Origin: Anodontia alba
Lineage: Eukaryota > Mollusca > Bivalvia > Lucinida > Lucinidae
NCBI GenBank assembly: GCA_964016985.1
Contig: OZ024835.1
Coordinates: forward strand, 60,290,714 to 60,354,713
Direction: 5' to 3'
DNA length: 64,000 nt
Shown here: positions 22,432 to 33,440 of the stretch, piece after piece
Position numbering within the stretch: position 1 is the stretch's first letter
Layout of the letters: every line of letters starts with the position of its first letter
The notes under the pieces: generated by a model
Seen by the model: the letters and a program-made list of their open reading frames with translations, nothing else
The model's database searches: none
Told to the model about the DNA's origin: nothing
Program-made: the position numbers and the translations under genes

Positions 22432-22885
22432 AACGGAGCTGAAAAGATATTCGATTATCAGTCCTGCCATTGTGATCGATAATCGATTAGTAATGACTGA
22501 AGATTTGCTCACAACTTAATCTGTCTGAGCATGACTCTTACCATTTGTTATACTTTATTGTATGTATTTGGTCAGACAGGCCTGAGCAAACAGTGTAGAC
22601 ACAGATGAGACGCCGCAAACGCGGCGTCTCATCAGGGTCTACACTGTTTGCCACCCATACAGCTATTTTGAAACACAACAGTGGGTAGTAAACTGTACTT
22701 GTTCAAATTTTAGAATAAATATGGTAAGGTGTTGAGGTGTCTGATACTAAGGGTAAATACGGTAAAGTAACAAAGACAGAAATCAAATGATCGATTATTA
22801 GCAAATCAGTAATGATAATCATTTTTGTGGAATTTATCGATCAATTAATTAATTATCCGATTCATTGTGAATCCCTAACCTCTGG
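22432..22885. repeat. Repeat D with hairpin, copy 1
   Basis: About 450 bases, rich in ATCGATTAGTAATGA-like motifs at both ends. A perfect hairpin at 22590-22665 has arms CAGTGTAGACaCaGATGAGA and complement around CGCCGCAAACGCGGCG. Matches 43512-43960 closely. Confidence 0.85.
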
Positions 22886-23835
22886 GCCTTTTTTATAGAA
22901 ACGGCTTTTGTAACTTCCTGCTTGATTTCTTGTACACATACCCATATCAGAAAATAGGTCACCTCTAAAAGGCAAGGATTTGCTCCCGATGTCATCTGCT
23001 TATGTTTATAGTCATTTGATTAAAATTCAACTTTCAACCTCGAAACCTACCTAATGTGTCTTCGCAAAGTGAGACTGCGCCTTTCTAGAAACTGGTAAAA
23101 CGTTAGATTCATAAACTATTCCTGGGGCTTCAAACACCACTATAAAAAGAAATGAGCCAAGTTATGAGAAAAGGGTACCAGTAGGCAATAGTAAAGGTTT
23201 AGGCAAGCCTGCACATAAGCGCAGTCTCGCCGGTCTTTATTGCTAGCAGACATGAAGAGGAAGATTTCAGGTAGCTTCGTGCAAGATGTAATGGGTCTAG
23301 TTTGTCAGTGGAATGCACTTGCGTATTTGAAGAGCATAAATCGGAGAATGATGAGAACCTTTTACTGTGTCGGCTCTAATGTGATCTGGCTTAGTATTAA
23401 TACAAGACTGCGGGTTTCCGTGAAATTCACTGAAAAGTATTGCATGCCCTGATCATTGACGTCTGATCTAGGTTTACACTTTTACCACGCATCCATCAGT
23501 TTTTAGATGCATTAACAGGAAGTAAATATATACAAAGAATAAACACATAAACGATAGTAGTTGAGGTGTAAAATATTAAGGGTATAAAAGATATACGTAG
23601 GTTTATTGTTGATCCCGACTGTAATGGGTGTATATATTGTGCAAAAACTTCCTTTACACGTGATCTAAACTGAATATTTAATTAATACACGAGAACAGAA
23701 AACACTATATTTAACGTGACTGGCTATATTTAATGTGACTGGGTACATTTGTAGATTTTTCCGCATTTTTGATAAGTTAGACAACTTTTGTGGCTTCCTG
23801 TTTGTCTCCATGTACAGCAAGCTCGTTATGGGAAG
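22886..23835. other. Unassigned
   Basis: A 70-codon open frame at 23240-23452 has no recognisable motif or splice context and is not called. No repeat identified by eye. Confidence 0.3.
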
Positions 23836-23910
23836 GGATCTACTCTAAAAGGAAAGAATTTGCTCCCATAGAGAGCAAATTCTTTCCTATTTTAGTAGAC
23901 CCTTTTTTCA
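23836..23910. repeat. Hairpin, CTACTCTAAAAGGAAAG module
   Basis: Arms of about 34 bases meet at CTCCCATAGAGAG; the right arm has lost a few bases. Confidence 0.85.
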
Positions 23911-23948
23911 CATGAAAGCAAAACCATTTGGACACAGTTGCCTCCCTT

Positions 23949-23951
23949 ACA

Positions 23952-23992
<41 letters not shown>
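23949..23992. repeat. (TA)n microsatellite
   Basis: About 20 uninterrupted TA units. Confidence 0.97.
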
Positions 23993-23994
<2 letters not shown>

Positions 23995-24714
23995 GTTAAC
24001 TGAAAAGAGGAATATACATGTATAGAGCTTACAAAGAAATCTGTTAGAAGGTAAGTGTTATTTGGGTTTGTTAGCAGATATATGTTACAGGGTTTGTTAA
24101 AAGTAATGTGTTATCGGGTTTGAAGTAGGGTGTATTTATCAAATTACAAGCGGGCATGCATTTATTAAGTTAAAAGCGAATAATGCCAAGATTCCCGAAA
24201 AAATGGACCTTAGCTAAAAGTATAGATCGAGATAAGAGCAACAGTGATTTTTGTATTTAACTTTTCTTTAACAATATTTCAGTAAGGCCAAACAAAATTA
24301 TTAGATTCGCATCCACACTCGCCCGTAAAAGCGATCAAACCAAATTAAAAGAAATGAGGTGGATGTATCATCGTTTCTCTCCAGGGGGTGTGAATGGGCA
24401 GGGGTGGAGGGGGCTGTAGCGGAAATACACTTGGGATTAGACATCTAAATCATACCTAACCCCGGGCAATTTGACAGAAAATTTGACACATAGGCAGGGT
24501 ATTAGACACCTAAAAGGGAAATTCTAGAGGAAACTATGTGCAAATTTAAGTGCTCTCTTAGGGGATTTTCGACACAAACTTGTGACACATAGGTAGGGAA
24601 TTAGACGGCAAATTTTCAAAAATGTCTAATTCCCCAGGGTAAATAAGTCATTGTTTTACAACGTCAAAACGGCAAACGATAAAGACTTTTGTTTTGTTTT
24701 GGTTTTTTATTTTT
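23993..24714. other. Unassigned, local repeats
   Basis: Contains short direct repeats (GGGTTTGTTA phrases at 24064-24120) and a GGAATTAGACA / TGTCTAATTCC inverted pair between about 24430 and 24635, possibly a decayed element. Confidence 0.35.
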
Positions 24715-25090
24715 TTAGCTCACCTGAAGTGTGCTCAGGACGCGCTATGACTTTTCGTCCGTCCATTCGTCCGCCTGTCCATCCGTCCGTCTGTTAACAC
24801 TTTAAAACGACAACTCCTCTAGAGCCGCTACACGGTTTGTCCTAAATTAAGTAGAAATATTGCTTGGGAAGAAGGGTTTTAAAAAAGTTAAAATTATGGT
24901 GATCTGCCGTTTTGTTTTGTTGCTATGACAACTGAAAAAGCCCATAGACTTATAATGGGAAATGGTTAAATTGCATTTTCTCCATAGCATGTGAAATAAC
25001 ATGAACAATATTTGGCAGTCGTGATCATTTGATAATTGTCAATCCAGTTTATATGTTTGGTGACCAGTGGCCGTTTTGTTTGGTTGCCAT
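24715..25090 (+). repeat. Repeat E, left part, split by the 2A element
   Basis: Starts TTAGCTCACCTGAAG with CCGTCCATTCGTCCG. A matching right end (CAGGTGAGCGAGCCGTGG) lies at 28612-28640, so the 2A element at 25370-27870 and other sequence probably interrupt it. Confidence 0.65.
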
Positions 25091-25649
25091 GGCAAAATCT
25101 TACTGTAGAAAATTTGTAAACGACAACTCGCACCAGTAGGAAAAGAAGAGTCTGTTGCGCACTATCGGAAAAGAAGAAGACTCTTTTGCGCACCAGCAGG
25201 GAAAGACGATCCAGTCGAGCTTGTCTCTTGTCCGACCTTGTAAAGAGACATAGGACATGAAACATAGAAGGGAGTGGCAACATGCATTTGAAATACCTCC
25301 CATCATTTCTATACTTACTAAATGAAGATGAGAGCTTGGCAAGTTCCTTTGTTATGGCAAGATAAATAATCAAAGGACTGATAGTCCTAAGATTCTGCTA
25401 GCTTGTAAAGTATTGTGGAGTGCTGTGTATCTTCTATGCAAACACAATACATGCAAAGAAGATAGGTGGCATTCCAATGCTACCAATACTACACCATAAG
25501 ATGGAGCTCTATGGAATATATCAAGCATCTGGGCATTGTACTTCCTGAAAAGAAGACTTAAAAACTCTATTAAATGTACGTCAAGCGTAGATTGCATATG
25601 GGTTGAATGAGAAAGTCATAGCGAGTGCTGTCTCTAAATCAAGGAAAGG

Positions 25650-25783
25650 ATACTCCACTGAGGATATGATATTTTTTTTTTCACTTTCCAGTGATAATGC
25701 TGGTTGTCAAGTGAAAAAAAAAGATGGCAAAGCACATGGCTCTAAATAGTCATGATATGTCTTGGAATTCTTATTTGCATACT
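25650..25783. repeat. 129-base segment present only in copy 1
   Basis: Bounded by ATACT direct repeats (25650-25654 and 25779-25783). Copy 2 has a single ATACT at 50169-50173. The segment holds an inverted pair of CACTT with poly(T) and AAGTG with poly(A). Either a small insertion in copy 1 or a microhomology deletion in copy 2. Confidence 0.8.
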
Positions 25784-26057
25784 TGTATAATTTATCTCCT
25801 GCAAACAGAATTTCATTCATGTTTTTCACATTCCACATGTTGGTACAGATCCTTTTCTGTATAGCTTTCACCAAAAATACTAAACAACATGGTAGACATT
25901 GACGCCCTCTTGAATCAGGACTAAATATCTCATCTCCTTGATGGATACTTCCTTGCAATAATACAGATGCATTTTCTTGTAGATTTATATGATTTGGTGG
26001 ACCTGGATTTTGCTCTATATCCATATTTTCACACTTGCTTACAACCAGTGGCTTCAT
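25707..26057 (-). CDS. 2A-motif / cysteine-protease-like ORF, copy 1 (decaying)
   Basis: 116 codons; an in-frame TAA lies three codons before the ATG. Seen: residues 13-20 read DIEQNPGP, matching the D(V/I)ExNPGP consensus of 2A peptides, at which the ribosome fails to join Gly and Pro and so releases a short leader. Then FSPDSRGRQCLPCCLVFL, with Cys54 in a G-x-Q-C setting, and ILFAGDKLY at 83-91. This order recalls the OTU / C76-like cysteine proteases found in some mobile elements; no catalytic His is visible before the frame leaves the domain at a 129-base insertion. Against copy 2 I count nine replacements and one silent change over about 90 codons, so no purifying selection since duplication. 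The 2A core and Cys54 are unchanged. Confidence 0.6.
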   Translation of the reverse strand: MKPLVVSKCENMDIEQNPGPPNHINLQENASVLLQGSIHQGDEIFSPDSRGRQCLPCCLVFLVKAIQKRICTNMWNVKNMNEILFAGDKLYKYANKNSKTYHDYLEPCALPSFFFT

Positions 26058-26940
26058 CCAATATTAAATTTACATTCAGAGACAAGGCTTTGTGAGAAAA
26101 ATTTACTATTCCTTGAAAACAACTAACATGAACACTCTGTACTATATGCTTTCACTATCAATTTCTCAAAGTCAGTCAGATGGAAATGCATTCTACTTGT
26201 TTTAATGTATAAATAAGAATGGGTCTTTACTGAGGCATCTGTGTGAAACAGATAAATTATCTAACCATGTACTGAAAAACTAAATACAATTATTTCTCTT
26301 CTGTTTTGTTTCTTTCTTCACAAAAAAACCATTTTATTATCTGCATATGTAGGCCAATGCAGTGATTGCAGTAATGAACCTCTTTATTTTCCAATGAAGT
26401 TTATCACCTGATTATTCCAAATGAGTGTATCTCCAGCAGCAATTTCCAATTTCTAGAATTATTAAAGTTCAACTCTAGATATGCTCCAGTTCATACAAAT
26501 TAAACACCTGGTGTAGCTCCACGATTATTCTAGTACAATTTTATAAATTTTTTCTATCAACTTATTATTAAGACAAGAGCAGATTAAATAAATTTGAAAT
26601 GGCTATGTTCAGTCCAGATTAGCGTTAATAACTGATTGTCATTTGCTAGTGCTTCACCTAAGAATCAACAGATTAGCCCGACCAGCTATGCCTACCCTTT
26701 TCAAGAGATTTTCAGATGTCCAAAAAAGAAGGGTCATAAACCTATAAATGGGCCAGCAGTCGTCAAACAACTCCGTGTCACTGAGGTGTGAATAAAGTTA
26801 TTTCATGTAGAAGGAATGAATTAAGTGCCTGATTTCTTGCTATATTTAATATCGAATAAGTAGATTCTGATTATGTAAATACTGATACCTTTCTTTTCGT
26901 TCAGCTTCCGTTGCTAAGCACAACATCAAAGATGGCGAGC

Positions 26941-27569
26941 GGTCCTACTAATCACCCCATGGCACCCCACGGCACCCCATGACAGCCTACGGCATCAAAC
27001 TATATGGATATTTATCATAAAATATGTTATAGATGGACAAGTATACTTTTGCAATACTCGTCTTCATCTTAATAAACAGAGATTTATATTGATTATGATG
27101 ACTTGTGTTTGATTTATAATATTATGTCTAAAACTCTCGTAATTTTTTCGCCCCATGGCATCAAAATATATGTATATTTAGCATAAAATATGTGTTTTAG
27201 ACGACAAGTAAAAGTTTTGTAATACTTGTCTCTATCTAAATAAACAGAGTATTTATACTGATGACTTGTGTTTGAACTTGAATATAAAATGTAATTTTAA
27301 GTTAAAACTTATTTTTGATAGACTATCAACTTACACCATTGGTCTCTTTGCTATATTTTAGCGTCAGTTTGAATCTTGGTGTTTAGGCGCCCCGAGATAA
27401 TCGCTTGAAGTAAGGTTAATGTCTTAAACTATCACAAAAACAAATTTGGATACATAAAACTAATACCCTGGTGTAATTTCAGCATTCAGTTAATAAATAC
27501 AATGAAATAATTTAGTGCCGTGGGGTGCCTTGGGATATCGTAGGGTGCCATGGGGTGATTAGTAGGACC
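26941..27569. mobile_element. Nested TIR element in the 2A element, copy 1
   Basis: 629 bases with inverted ends GGTCCTACTAATCACCCC and GGGGTGATTAGTAGGACC, extended by GGCACCCCACGG-type similarity. No ORF. Present at the equivalent place in copy 2 (51337-51963), so it inserted before the 2.4-2.5 kb element spread. Confidence 0.85.
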
Positions 27570-27870
27570 CCGTGCCGAATTAACGCCTTGACAAAAGTAG
27601 CGCGTGTATTACTACACCGAATTATTTTGAAGTCTATGTTTCAAATTGCATTATCTAAATCGATTTCAGTTACAGTTATGTTAGCGAAATAAAAAAGCCA
27701 TACAAAATTCCGCTGCTTCACATTCAGTTCACCGTAATAGTGCCGCACTGCGTCTGATTAAGAAGTAGTGCGCGTATAAATATACGCATAAATAGCTGTG
27801 ATGAGAATCCGCTCGTAAAACCCCATGCGATTGCAAAGAGCCTGCTAGCTGTCGCTAGCAGACTCAAAAA

Positions 27871-27942
27871 ATAATGACCGTTGACAGCAATGAACATACA
27901 TACAAAGACAAAAATAGCTGAAGTGTTTAAAACTTACAATAA
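27871..27942. other. Short spacer
   Basis: Nothing recognised. Confidence 0.3.
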
Positions 27943-28270
27943 ACAGTCGACTGTCGTTATCTCGAAATCCAAGGGGACTCTCTGAAACACTTCGAGATAT
28001 CCGTACCTCGACATATTAGGGTTGCGGAAGTGAGGAAAACAATAAATCGAACAACCATATTTAGCAAATGAATATGAAGTTAGAAATATATATAAAATAA
28101 TGTGGAAAAGAGGAGAAATTGCTTCTGCTCCTGAGGAGCAATTTCTCCTCTTTTCCACAATATTTTGTTACCTGTTCTTAGATTCCCATGTTAAAACAGG
28201 GACCACAATTTCACTTTGATATAAGCGGTTATTCGATATAATCGAGGTCGAGATAACGAGGATTGACTGT
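27943..28270. mobile_element. TA-CAGT type MITE with central hairpin
   Basis: Ends ACAGTCGACTGTCGTTATCT and CGAGATAACGAGGATTGACTGT in inverted relation. The centre (28090-28165) is a hairpin with arms TGTGGAAAAGAGGAGAAATT and complement. Same backbone as 40379-40745, 57881-58235 and 63372-63717. Confidence 0.8.
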
Positions 28271-28289
28271 ATCATGGAAGTTGCACAAG

Positions 28290-28655
28290 CTTTCAGTTAC
28301 AATCAAAATTTTATTCTGCGAGGGTTATCTTCTCCTGACCCTGTGCTGTATAGATGTATAAAATCATGATATTGTTAATCAATTTCTCTTATGAAACCAC
28401 TTTGCCACTTTTCACCAAATTTCATGTCGATCCGTCTGTTGAAACGGGGGAGAGTTTAGTTCCATTGACTGTCATGCCCATATACGGTACAAATATAAAA
28501 CATGTTCTTCTTGAAAACCAAGCTGCTCAAATGATGATCATTTCATTACTTGCAATGACAGGATTGGGCAAATGTTGTATTATTTCTGCGTAATTACAGT
28601 GGCTATTTCAATCAGGTGAGCGAGCCGTGGCCCATTGGTCTCTTATCTTGATTAA
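28290..28655 (+). repeat. Repeat E, right part
   Basis: Ends CAGGTGAGCGAGCCGTGG then CCCATTGGTCTC, the typical right terminus (compare 61437-61465). The 79-codon ORF here is part of the repeat. Confidence 0.6.
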
Positions 28656-28892
28656 GTTTACTTTATACTTGGTTATTCCTTTCTTCGCTGGGAGCTGTAT
28701 AATGTTCCTGTCATCTGGCCTAAAACACCAAGTGACTCGTTTTTGTGTCGCTTGCATAACATGAGAGACACATAGTCCGCTATGTCGTCGTCGGCGTCAT
28801 CGTCACATTCTCTTTTACGCTCAATAACTATTGACGGGATGCATTGATCTCTTTAGAAATCTGCAGAATTTATATAATTTGGAAATACAGAT
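28656..28892. other. Unassigned
   Basis: Nothing supported. Confidence 0.3.
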
Positions 28893-29040
28893 CAAAAAAG
28901 GGAAGAGAAAATTCCAGGGAGTGCCACAATCACAAGCCATAGCCCTTCATAGACACCAAGAAGAAGAGGAAACAGACAAAACCAAACAAACGCAAATCGA
29001 ACAAACGTACGAAAAGCACTAAGATTAGTTCTCTCTCTAT
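28893..29040. repeat. Dispersed repeat C, fragment
   Basis: Shares CAGGGAGTGCCACAATCAC and GAACAAACGTACGAAAAGCA with 41115-41300 and 44575-44700. Confidence 0.75.
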
Positions 29041-29319
29041 TGGAAATCGTCCGCCAAATTTTGGCTCGGTTTTGGCCCTTTTTCGACGTAGTTTTTATTG
29101 TTGGGTTAAAATAATGGTTACCATTTAATAAGTTCTGAAGGGGTGCATTTATTTTATCAGAAGTTCGCATAAGGGTATATCATTGTGAAATACAGGTCAA
29201 GTTCGATATTGGTAGCCATCCGCAAAAATTTAGCTGAGTTATAATCCTTTTTCGACTAAGCTTTTGTTGTTGGGTTACGTACATAGACGCATCTTTGTAT
29301 GCTCAATAACTTTGATACC

Positions 29320-29480
29320 TTTGAAGATATTTTGATAATATTTGGTATGGTTGAAGAGGAGGACCAGTAGGCATGTCGCAAGCAAGAGAGACAACTCTCA
29401 CTTTCTTCTTTATGTACTTATCTCCCCTGAAGTCGAAATCTTGTGCAGGTCATAACTCCCATGCTGTCTGAGATAATTAG
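29320..29480. repeat. Direct repeat G1, copy 1
   Basis: GATATTTTGATAATATTTGG and AAGAGAGACAACTCT are shared with 31190-31345. Confidence 0.75.
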
Positions 29481-29508
29481 ATATCATTTAGCAGGCATAA
29501 ATATCAGA

Positions 29509-29725
29509 TCAAGTGGATAGGAGAGTTGACTCTTAATCCATTAGGTTTCTCACCGCTGTGGTTCGAGCCTCGCTCGGGTCACAAGTGGGAAAGCTATGTT
29601 CTGCTTACGGATGGTCAGGTGGTTTTCCCCGGGTTCTCAGGTTTTCGCCCACCTTTGTGAACGGTCGGTTCGATATAAGTGAAATATTCTTTAAAGGGCC
29701 GTAAAACCCAAATCAAAAAAAAAGG
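29509..29725 (+). repeat. tRNA-derived SINE with GGGCCGTAAAA tail
   Basis: B-box-like GTGGTTCGAGCCTCG. The body ends TTCTTTAAAGGGCCGTAAAA, then A-rich. The same GGGCCGTAAAA tail is seen in the SINE at 62280-62582. Confidence 0.6.
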
Positions 29726-29813
29726 TAGGATTGTCCATGCAAGAAAGACAACTGCTTTATTAATTTTGTAGTTAGCTCCTCTGAACGAATTGTTTAGCCA
29801 AATTCTTGCATTC

Positions 29814-29924
29814 CATTACGAAAACATGCCTATTTAAATATACTGAAAATTTTATCACCAAAAAATGAAAATTTTCAGATAAAAAATTCTAATATTTTTC
29901 ATAGTTCTGCTCAAAACATAGATA
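29814..29924 (+). mobile_element. MITE family A, left half only
   Basis: Starts CATTACGAAAACATGCC and breaks off at CATAGAT, the first bases of the central palindrome. Confidence 0.85.
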
Positions 29925-31189
29925 CTTTCAATCATTATCTTGATATTTCAAAGTTTCCTGCAAAGATTATCTTAATAGTCTAAAGTTTCCTGGTATTATT
30001 ATCGCGAAAGTTTACAGTATTATCACGATATTTTTTGCGTTAGTGCCCAGAGCTGCCATTCATTTTCTGTTATCTATATATCGTAGAACCGATATCGGAA
30101 TATCTTTGTTTTTACTGTTAAATAGTCAACGAGTGTATTCACCAGCTACTTTTAAGAAGAGGGCACAGGGAACCAATAGTGATAGGACTGCTGATTGGTG
30201 CAAAAAGTTGTAGGGAAGCCTGGGGTAGTTATTTTGTGTAAGAAGACCCGTGATTGGTTAATAATAAAGATGAATTAAAACTCATCATTTTAATTTGAAG
30301 AAAAAAAGTGATTGTGTGTAATTTCATGATTGTTTCAAAGAAATAAATGTTTCTGTGTATGTTTTGCTTTAGCCAAAAGAAAAAGTAATGAAATTGCAAA
30401 GTTTCAATTTTTGAAATTATGGATTGATAAAAGGTTCGATGATACTGATATATATTGAGTTAATAGTCCAACAGAAATATGTACTAAATGTAATACACAG
30501 AAACATTATATCACTGGCCTTAAAACAATAAGGTATTTTAGACTTATTATTATAAATTGTGACACCGGAAGCAATTACTGTATAATTGTTAAAGAAGAAG
30601 TGACAGGGAAGACGAACAAACTGCAAGGGTTCATTTGTCCCGTATATCCAAGTAAGAAATCCAAGTAAGATACCTGCCGATTTAGGGGTTGCTACAGTCA
30701 GCCTCCAAAAAGTCCCAGAAAGTGCTGGTGACAGTGGTATTTCTCCTTATTTATTTTGCTGTGCTAAGCCTGGTCTTTGAATTAAAACAAAATGAACCCT
30801 TAACCACCAAAAAGGATGAAATTACTATGGAGCCCCTGGGAAAATAATTAGTTCACTGTACCCAACAGTTAATACTAGGTAATCGCAAACTGGTGCGTGG
30901 AAATCCCGGAATGTCATATCCGATTGTGTTCTATTTATAGCTACCTCGCTACCATTAAAAATTTATCGTGATAATTTTATCTAGATACAATGTCAGTTCC
31001 GAGCAGTATCAAGAAATTTTGCGTTAAAATATTTTCTGGAAGTTAAAAAAGATATCGATATATTTCAAGTTATTGCGATAGTGTTTTCAGGAAAACTTTT
31101 TTATTTTCTGGAAAATTAAGAATATTATCGCGATAGCTATCTAGCTATCCCGTGGCAGAAATATGCCACCATAATCCTCAATAACTTCG
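29925..31189. other. Unassigned, ATCGCGATA-like repeats
   Basis: Phrases such as TATCGCGATA recur (29998-30045, 31070-31140), suggesting a decayed tandem or fold-back repeat. No gene supported. Confidence 0.35.
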
Positions 31190-31345
31190 TAATGGTTTGA
31201 AATATTTTGATAATATTTGGTAGAGACATAGATAAGTACCTGTAGGCATGGCATATGCAAGAGAGACAACTCTAACTTTCTTTATGTACTAATGTCCCCT
31301 GAAGCCGAAATATTTTACAGGCTATAACTCCCATACTCTTTGAGA
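31190..31345. repeat. Direct repeat G1, copy 2
   Basis: Diverged second copy of 29320-29480. Confidence 0.75.
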
Positions 31346-31536
31346 TTTTTTTTTCATATCAAATGGTTGGAATTTTAAACAGGCGACACATCCGATTCTC
31401 GGAATTCTGGTCTACCATTTTGAAAGATGAAAAAGCATTAGAATTATAACAATGTGAAAACAGGGTATAGTATTTATAACCATTTTAGCCTCACCATGAT
31501 TGATAGTGGGTAGGGACATATAAAAACAGTAAACAT

Positions 31537-32945
31537 CAAGATCAACTAGTCAAACCGCACAATCTTATCTGATCATCTGTCAGTCCGCACAATCTGACCA
31601 GATTGGCTAGTTAAACCGCACAATTTGACCAGACCACAACTAAACTAGTCATCCTAACTAGATCAACTAGTCATGACGCACAATCTGAGCAGATCAACGG
31701 GTCAAGCTGCACTAGATCAACTAGTCATGCCGCACAATCTGACCAGATCAACTAGTCAAGCCACACGATCAACTAATCAAGCCGCAAAATCTGACCAGAA
31801 CAGCTAGATAAGCCGCACAATTTGATTAGGTCAGCTAGTCAAGTCGCACAATCTGACCAAATCAACTAGTCATGCCTCACAATCTGACTAGATCAACTAT
31901 TCAAACCGCACAATTTGACCAGATCAACTAGTCAAGCCGCACAATTTGACCAGACCAACTAGCCCTGTCGCACCATCTGACTAGATCAACTAGTCATGCC
32001 GCCAAATCTAACCAGATCAACTAGTGGACGCACAATTTGACCAGACCAACTTAGTCATGCCGCACAATCTGACCAGATCCACTAGTCAAGCCGCAAAATC
32101 TGACCAGGTCCACTAATCAAACCGCACAGTTTGACCAGACCAACAAGTCATGCTCCACAATCTGGCTAGATTAACTAGTCAAGCCGCACAAACTGACCAG
32201 ATCAACTAGTCATGCTGAAAAGATCCACTAATCAAGCCGCACAATTTGACCAGACCAACTAGTCATGCTGCACAATCTGACCAGATCAACAAGTCATACC
32301 GCACAATCTGACAAGATCAACTAGTTATGCCGTACATTCTGTACAGATCAGCTAGTCAGTCCGCACATTCTGACCAGATCAGCTAGTCAAAATGCACAAT
32401 CTGACCAGTTCACTCAGTCAAACCGCACAATCTGACCAGATTAACTAGTCAAGCCGCACAATTTGACCAGACCAACTAGTCATGCTGTACAATTTACCAG
32501 ATCAACTAGTTATGCCGCACAATCTGACCAGATCCACAAGTCAAACCGCACAATTTGAACAGACCAACTAGTCATGCCGCCCAATCTGACCAGATCCACT
32601 AATCATGCCACACAATTTGACCATTTAATCCAGTCATCGCACAATCTGACCAGATCAAAAAATCAAACCGTACAATCTAACCAGATCAACTAGTCATGCT
32701 GTAAAATCTGGACAGATCAATATTCAAGCCGCACAATTAGACCAGACCAACTAGTCATGCCGAAAATCTGACCAGATCAACTAGTCATGCTATCAAATCT
32801 AGCTAGATCAACTAGTCAAGCCGCACAATTTGGCCAGACCAACAAGTCCTGCCACACAAACTGACCAAACCAACTAGTCAAGCAGCACAATTTGACCAGA
32901 ACTACTAGTCAGGCAGCACTATCTGACCAGATCAGCTGGTCAATA
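31537..32945. repeat. 31-bp satellite array, block 1
   Basis: Tandem units of about 31 bases built on GATCAACTAGTCAAGCC and GCACAATCTGACCA, roughly 45 copies with substitutions and small indels. No ORF. Confidence 0.96.
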
Positions 32946-33127
32946 AAATCTAAAAGTCTGCATTTCGAAACTAAGAAAATCATGCAGATATAAAATTGGA
33001 GTCGGTCATACTGAGACTCATCATAAGCAGTAATGAAGTTTGCAACATACTTATGCCATCCAGCGTACACATGAGCAGAACTCCACTTTCAAAGATGCAA
33101 TTGGGAAAATAGAATTTGCACTATGGT
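32946..33127. other. Non-satellite gap within the array
   Basis: About 180 bases of unrelated sequence interrupt the satellite; no inverted ends found. Confidence 0.6.
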
Positions 33128-33440
33128 GAACCCGCACAGTTTGACCAGATTAAATAGTCAAGCCGCACAATCTGACCAGATCAGCTAGTCAAGTCACACA
33201 ATATGACCACTTCAACTGGTCGAGCCGCACAATTTGACCTGATGCATCAGTTAAGCTGCACAATTTGACCAGACCAATTAGTCATGTCGCACAATCTGAT
33301 CAACTAGTCAAACCGCACAATCTGACCAGATCAACGAGTTAAACCCACAATCTGGCCGGATCAGCCTGTCAATCCACACAATCTGACTCGATCAACTAGT
33401 CAAGCCGCACAATCTGACTAGATCAACTAGTCAAGCCGCT
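33128..33440. repeat. 31-bp satellite array, block 2
   Basis: Same unit as block 1, about 10 copies, ending at the LINE insertion point. Confidence 0.95.

Larger units (their letters stand above)
25370..27870 (-). mobile_element. 2A-motif element, copy 1
   Basis: 2501 bases, about 95% identical by eye to 49884-52261. Left end: a 13-base palindrome GGACTGATAGTCC, then TCTGCTAGC at 25394-25402. Right end: GCTAGCAGA at 27854-27862, itself the second arm of an 8-base stem (27842-27849 / 27854-27861) just before the end. Short subterminal inverted repeats plus a terminal stem-loop are reported for Helentron-type (HLE2) elements; that assignment is inference. It encodes one short ORF with a 2A motif and carries a nested TIR element (26941-27569). 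No replicase or helicase is present, so it would be non-autonomous. Confidence 0.75.

Noticed and set aside
23836..23910. Transcription terminator hairpins
   Set aside because: Intrinsic terminators of this kind are bacterial. These hairpins are dispersed repeats in a eukaryotic genome.
24966..25373. 135-codon minus-strand ORF left of the 2A element
   Set aside because: It spans part of repeat E and the edge of the 2A element, with no recognisable domain.
25658..25782. GT-AG intron in the 2A ORF of copy 1, with copy 2 a spliced copy
   Set aside because: Removing the GT-AG segment leaves four bases more than copy 2 has; the ATACT-bounded 129-base indel fits exactly.
31537..33440. CRISPR-like array with 31-base repeats
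   Set aside because: There are no spacers; the units are directly adjacent and diverge like satellite DNA.
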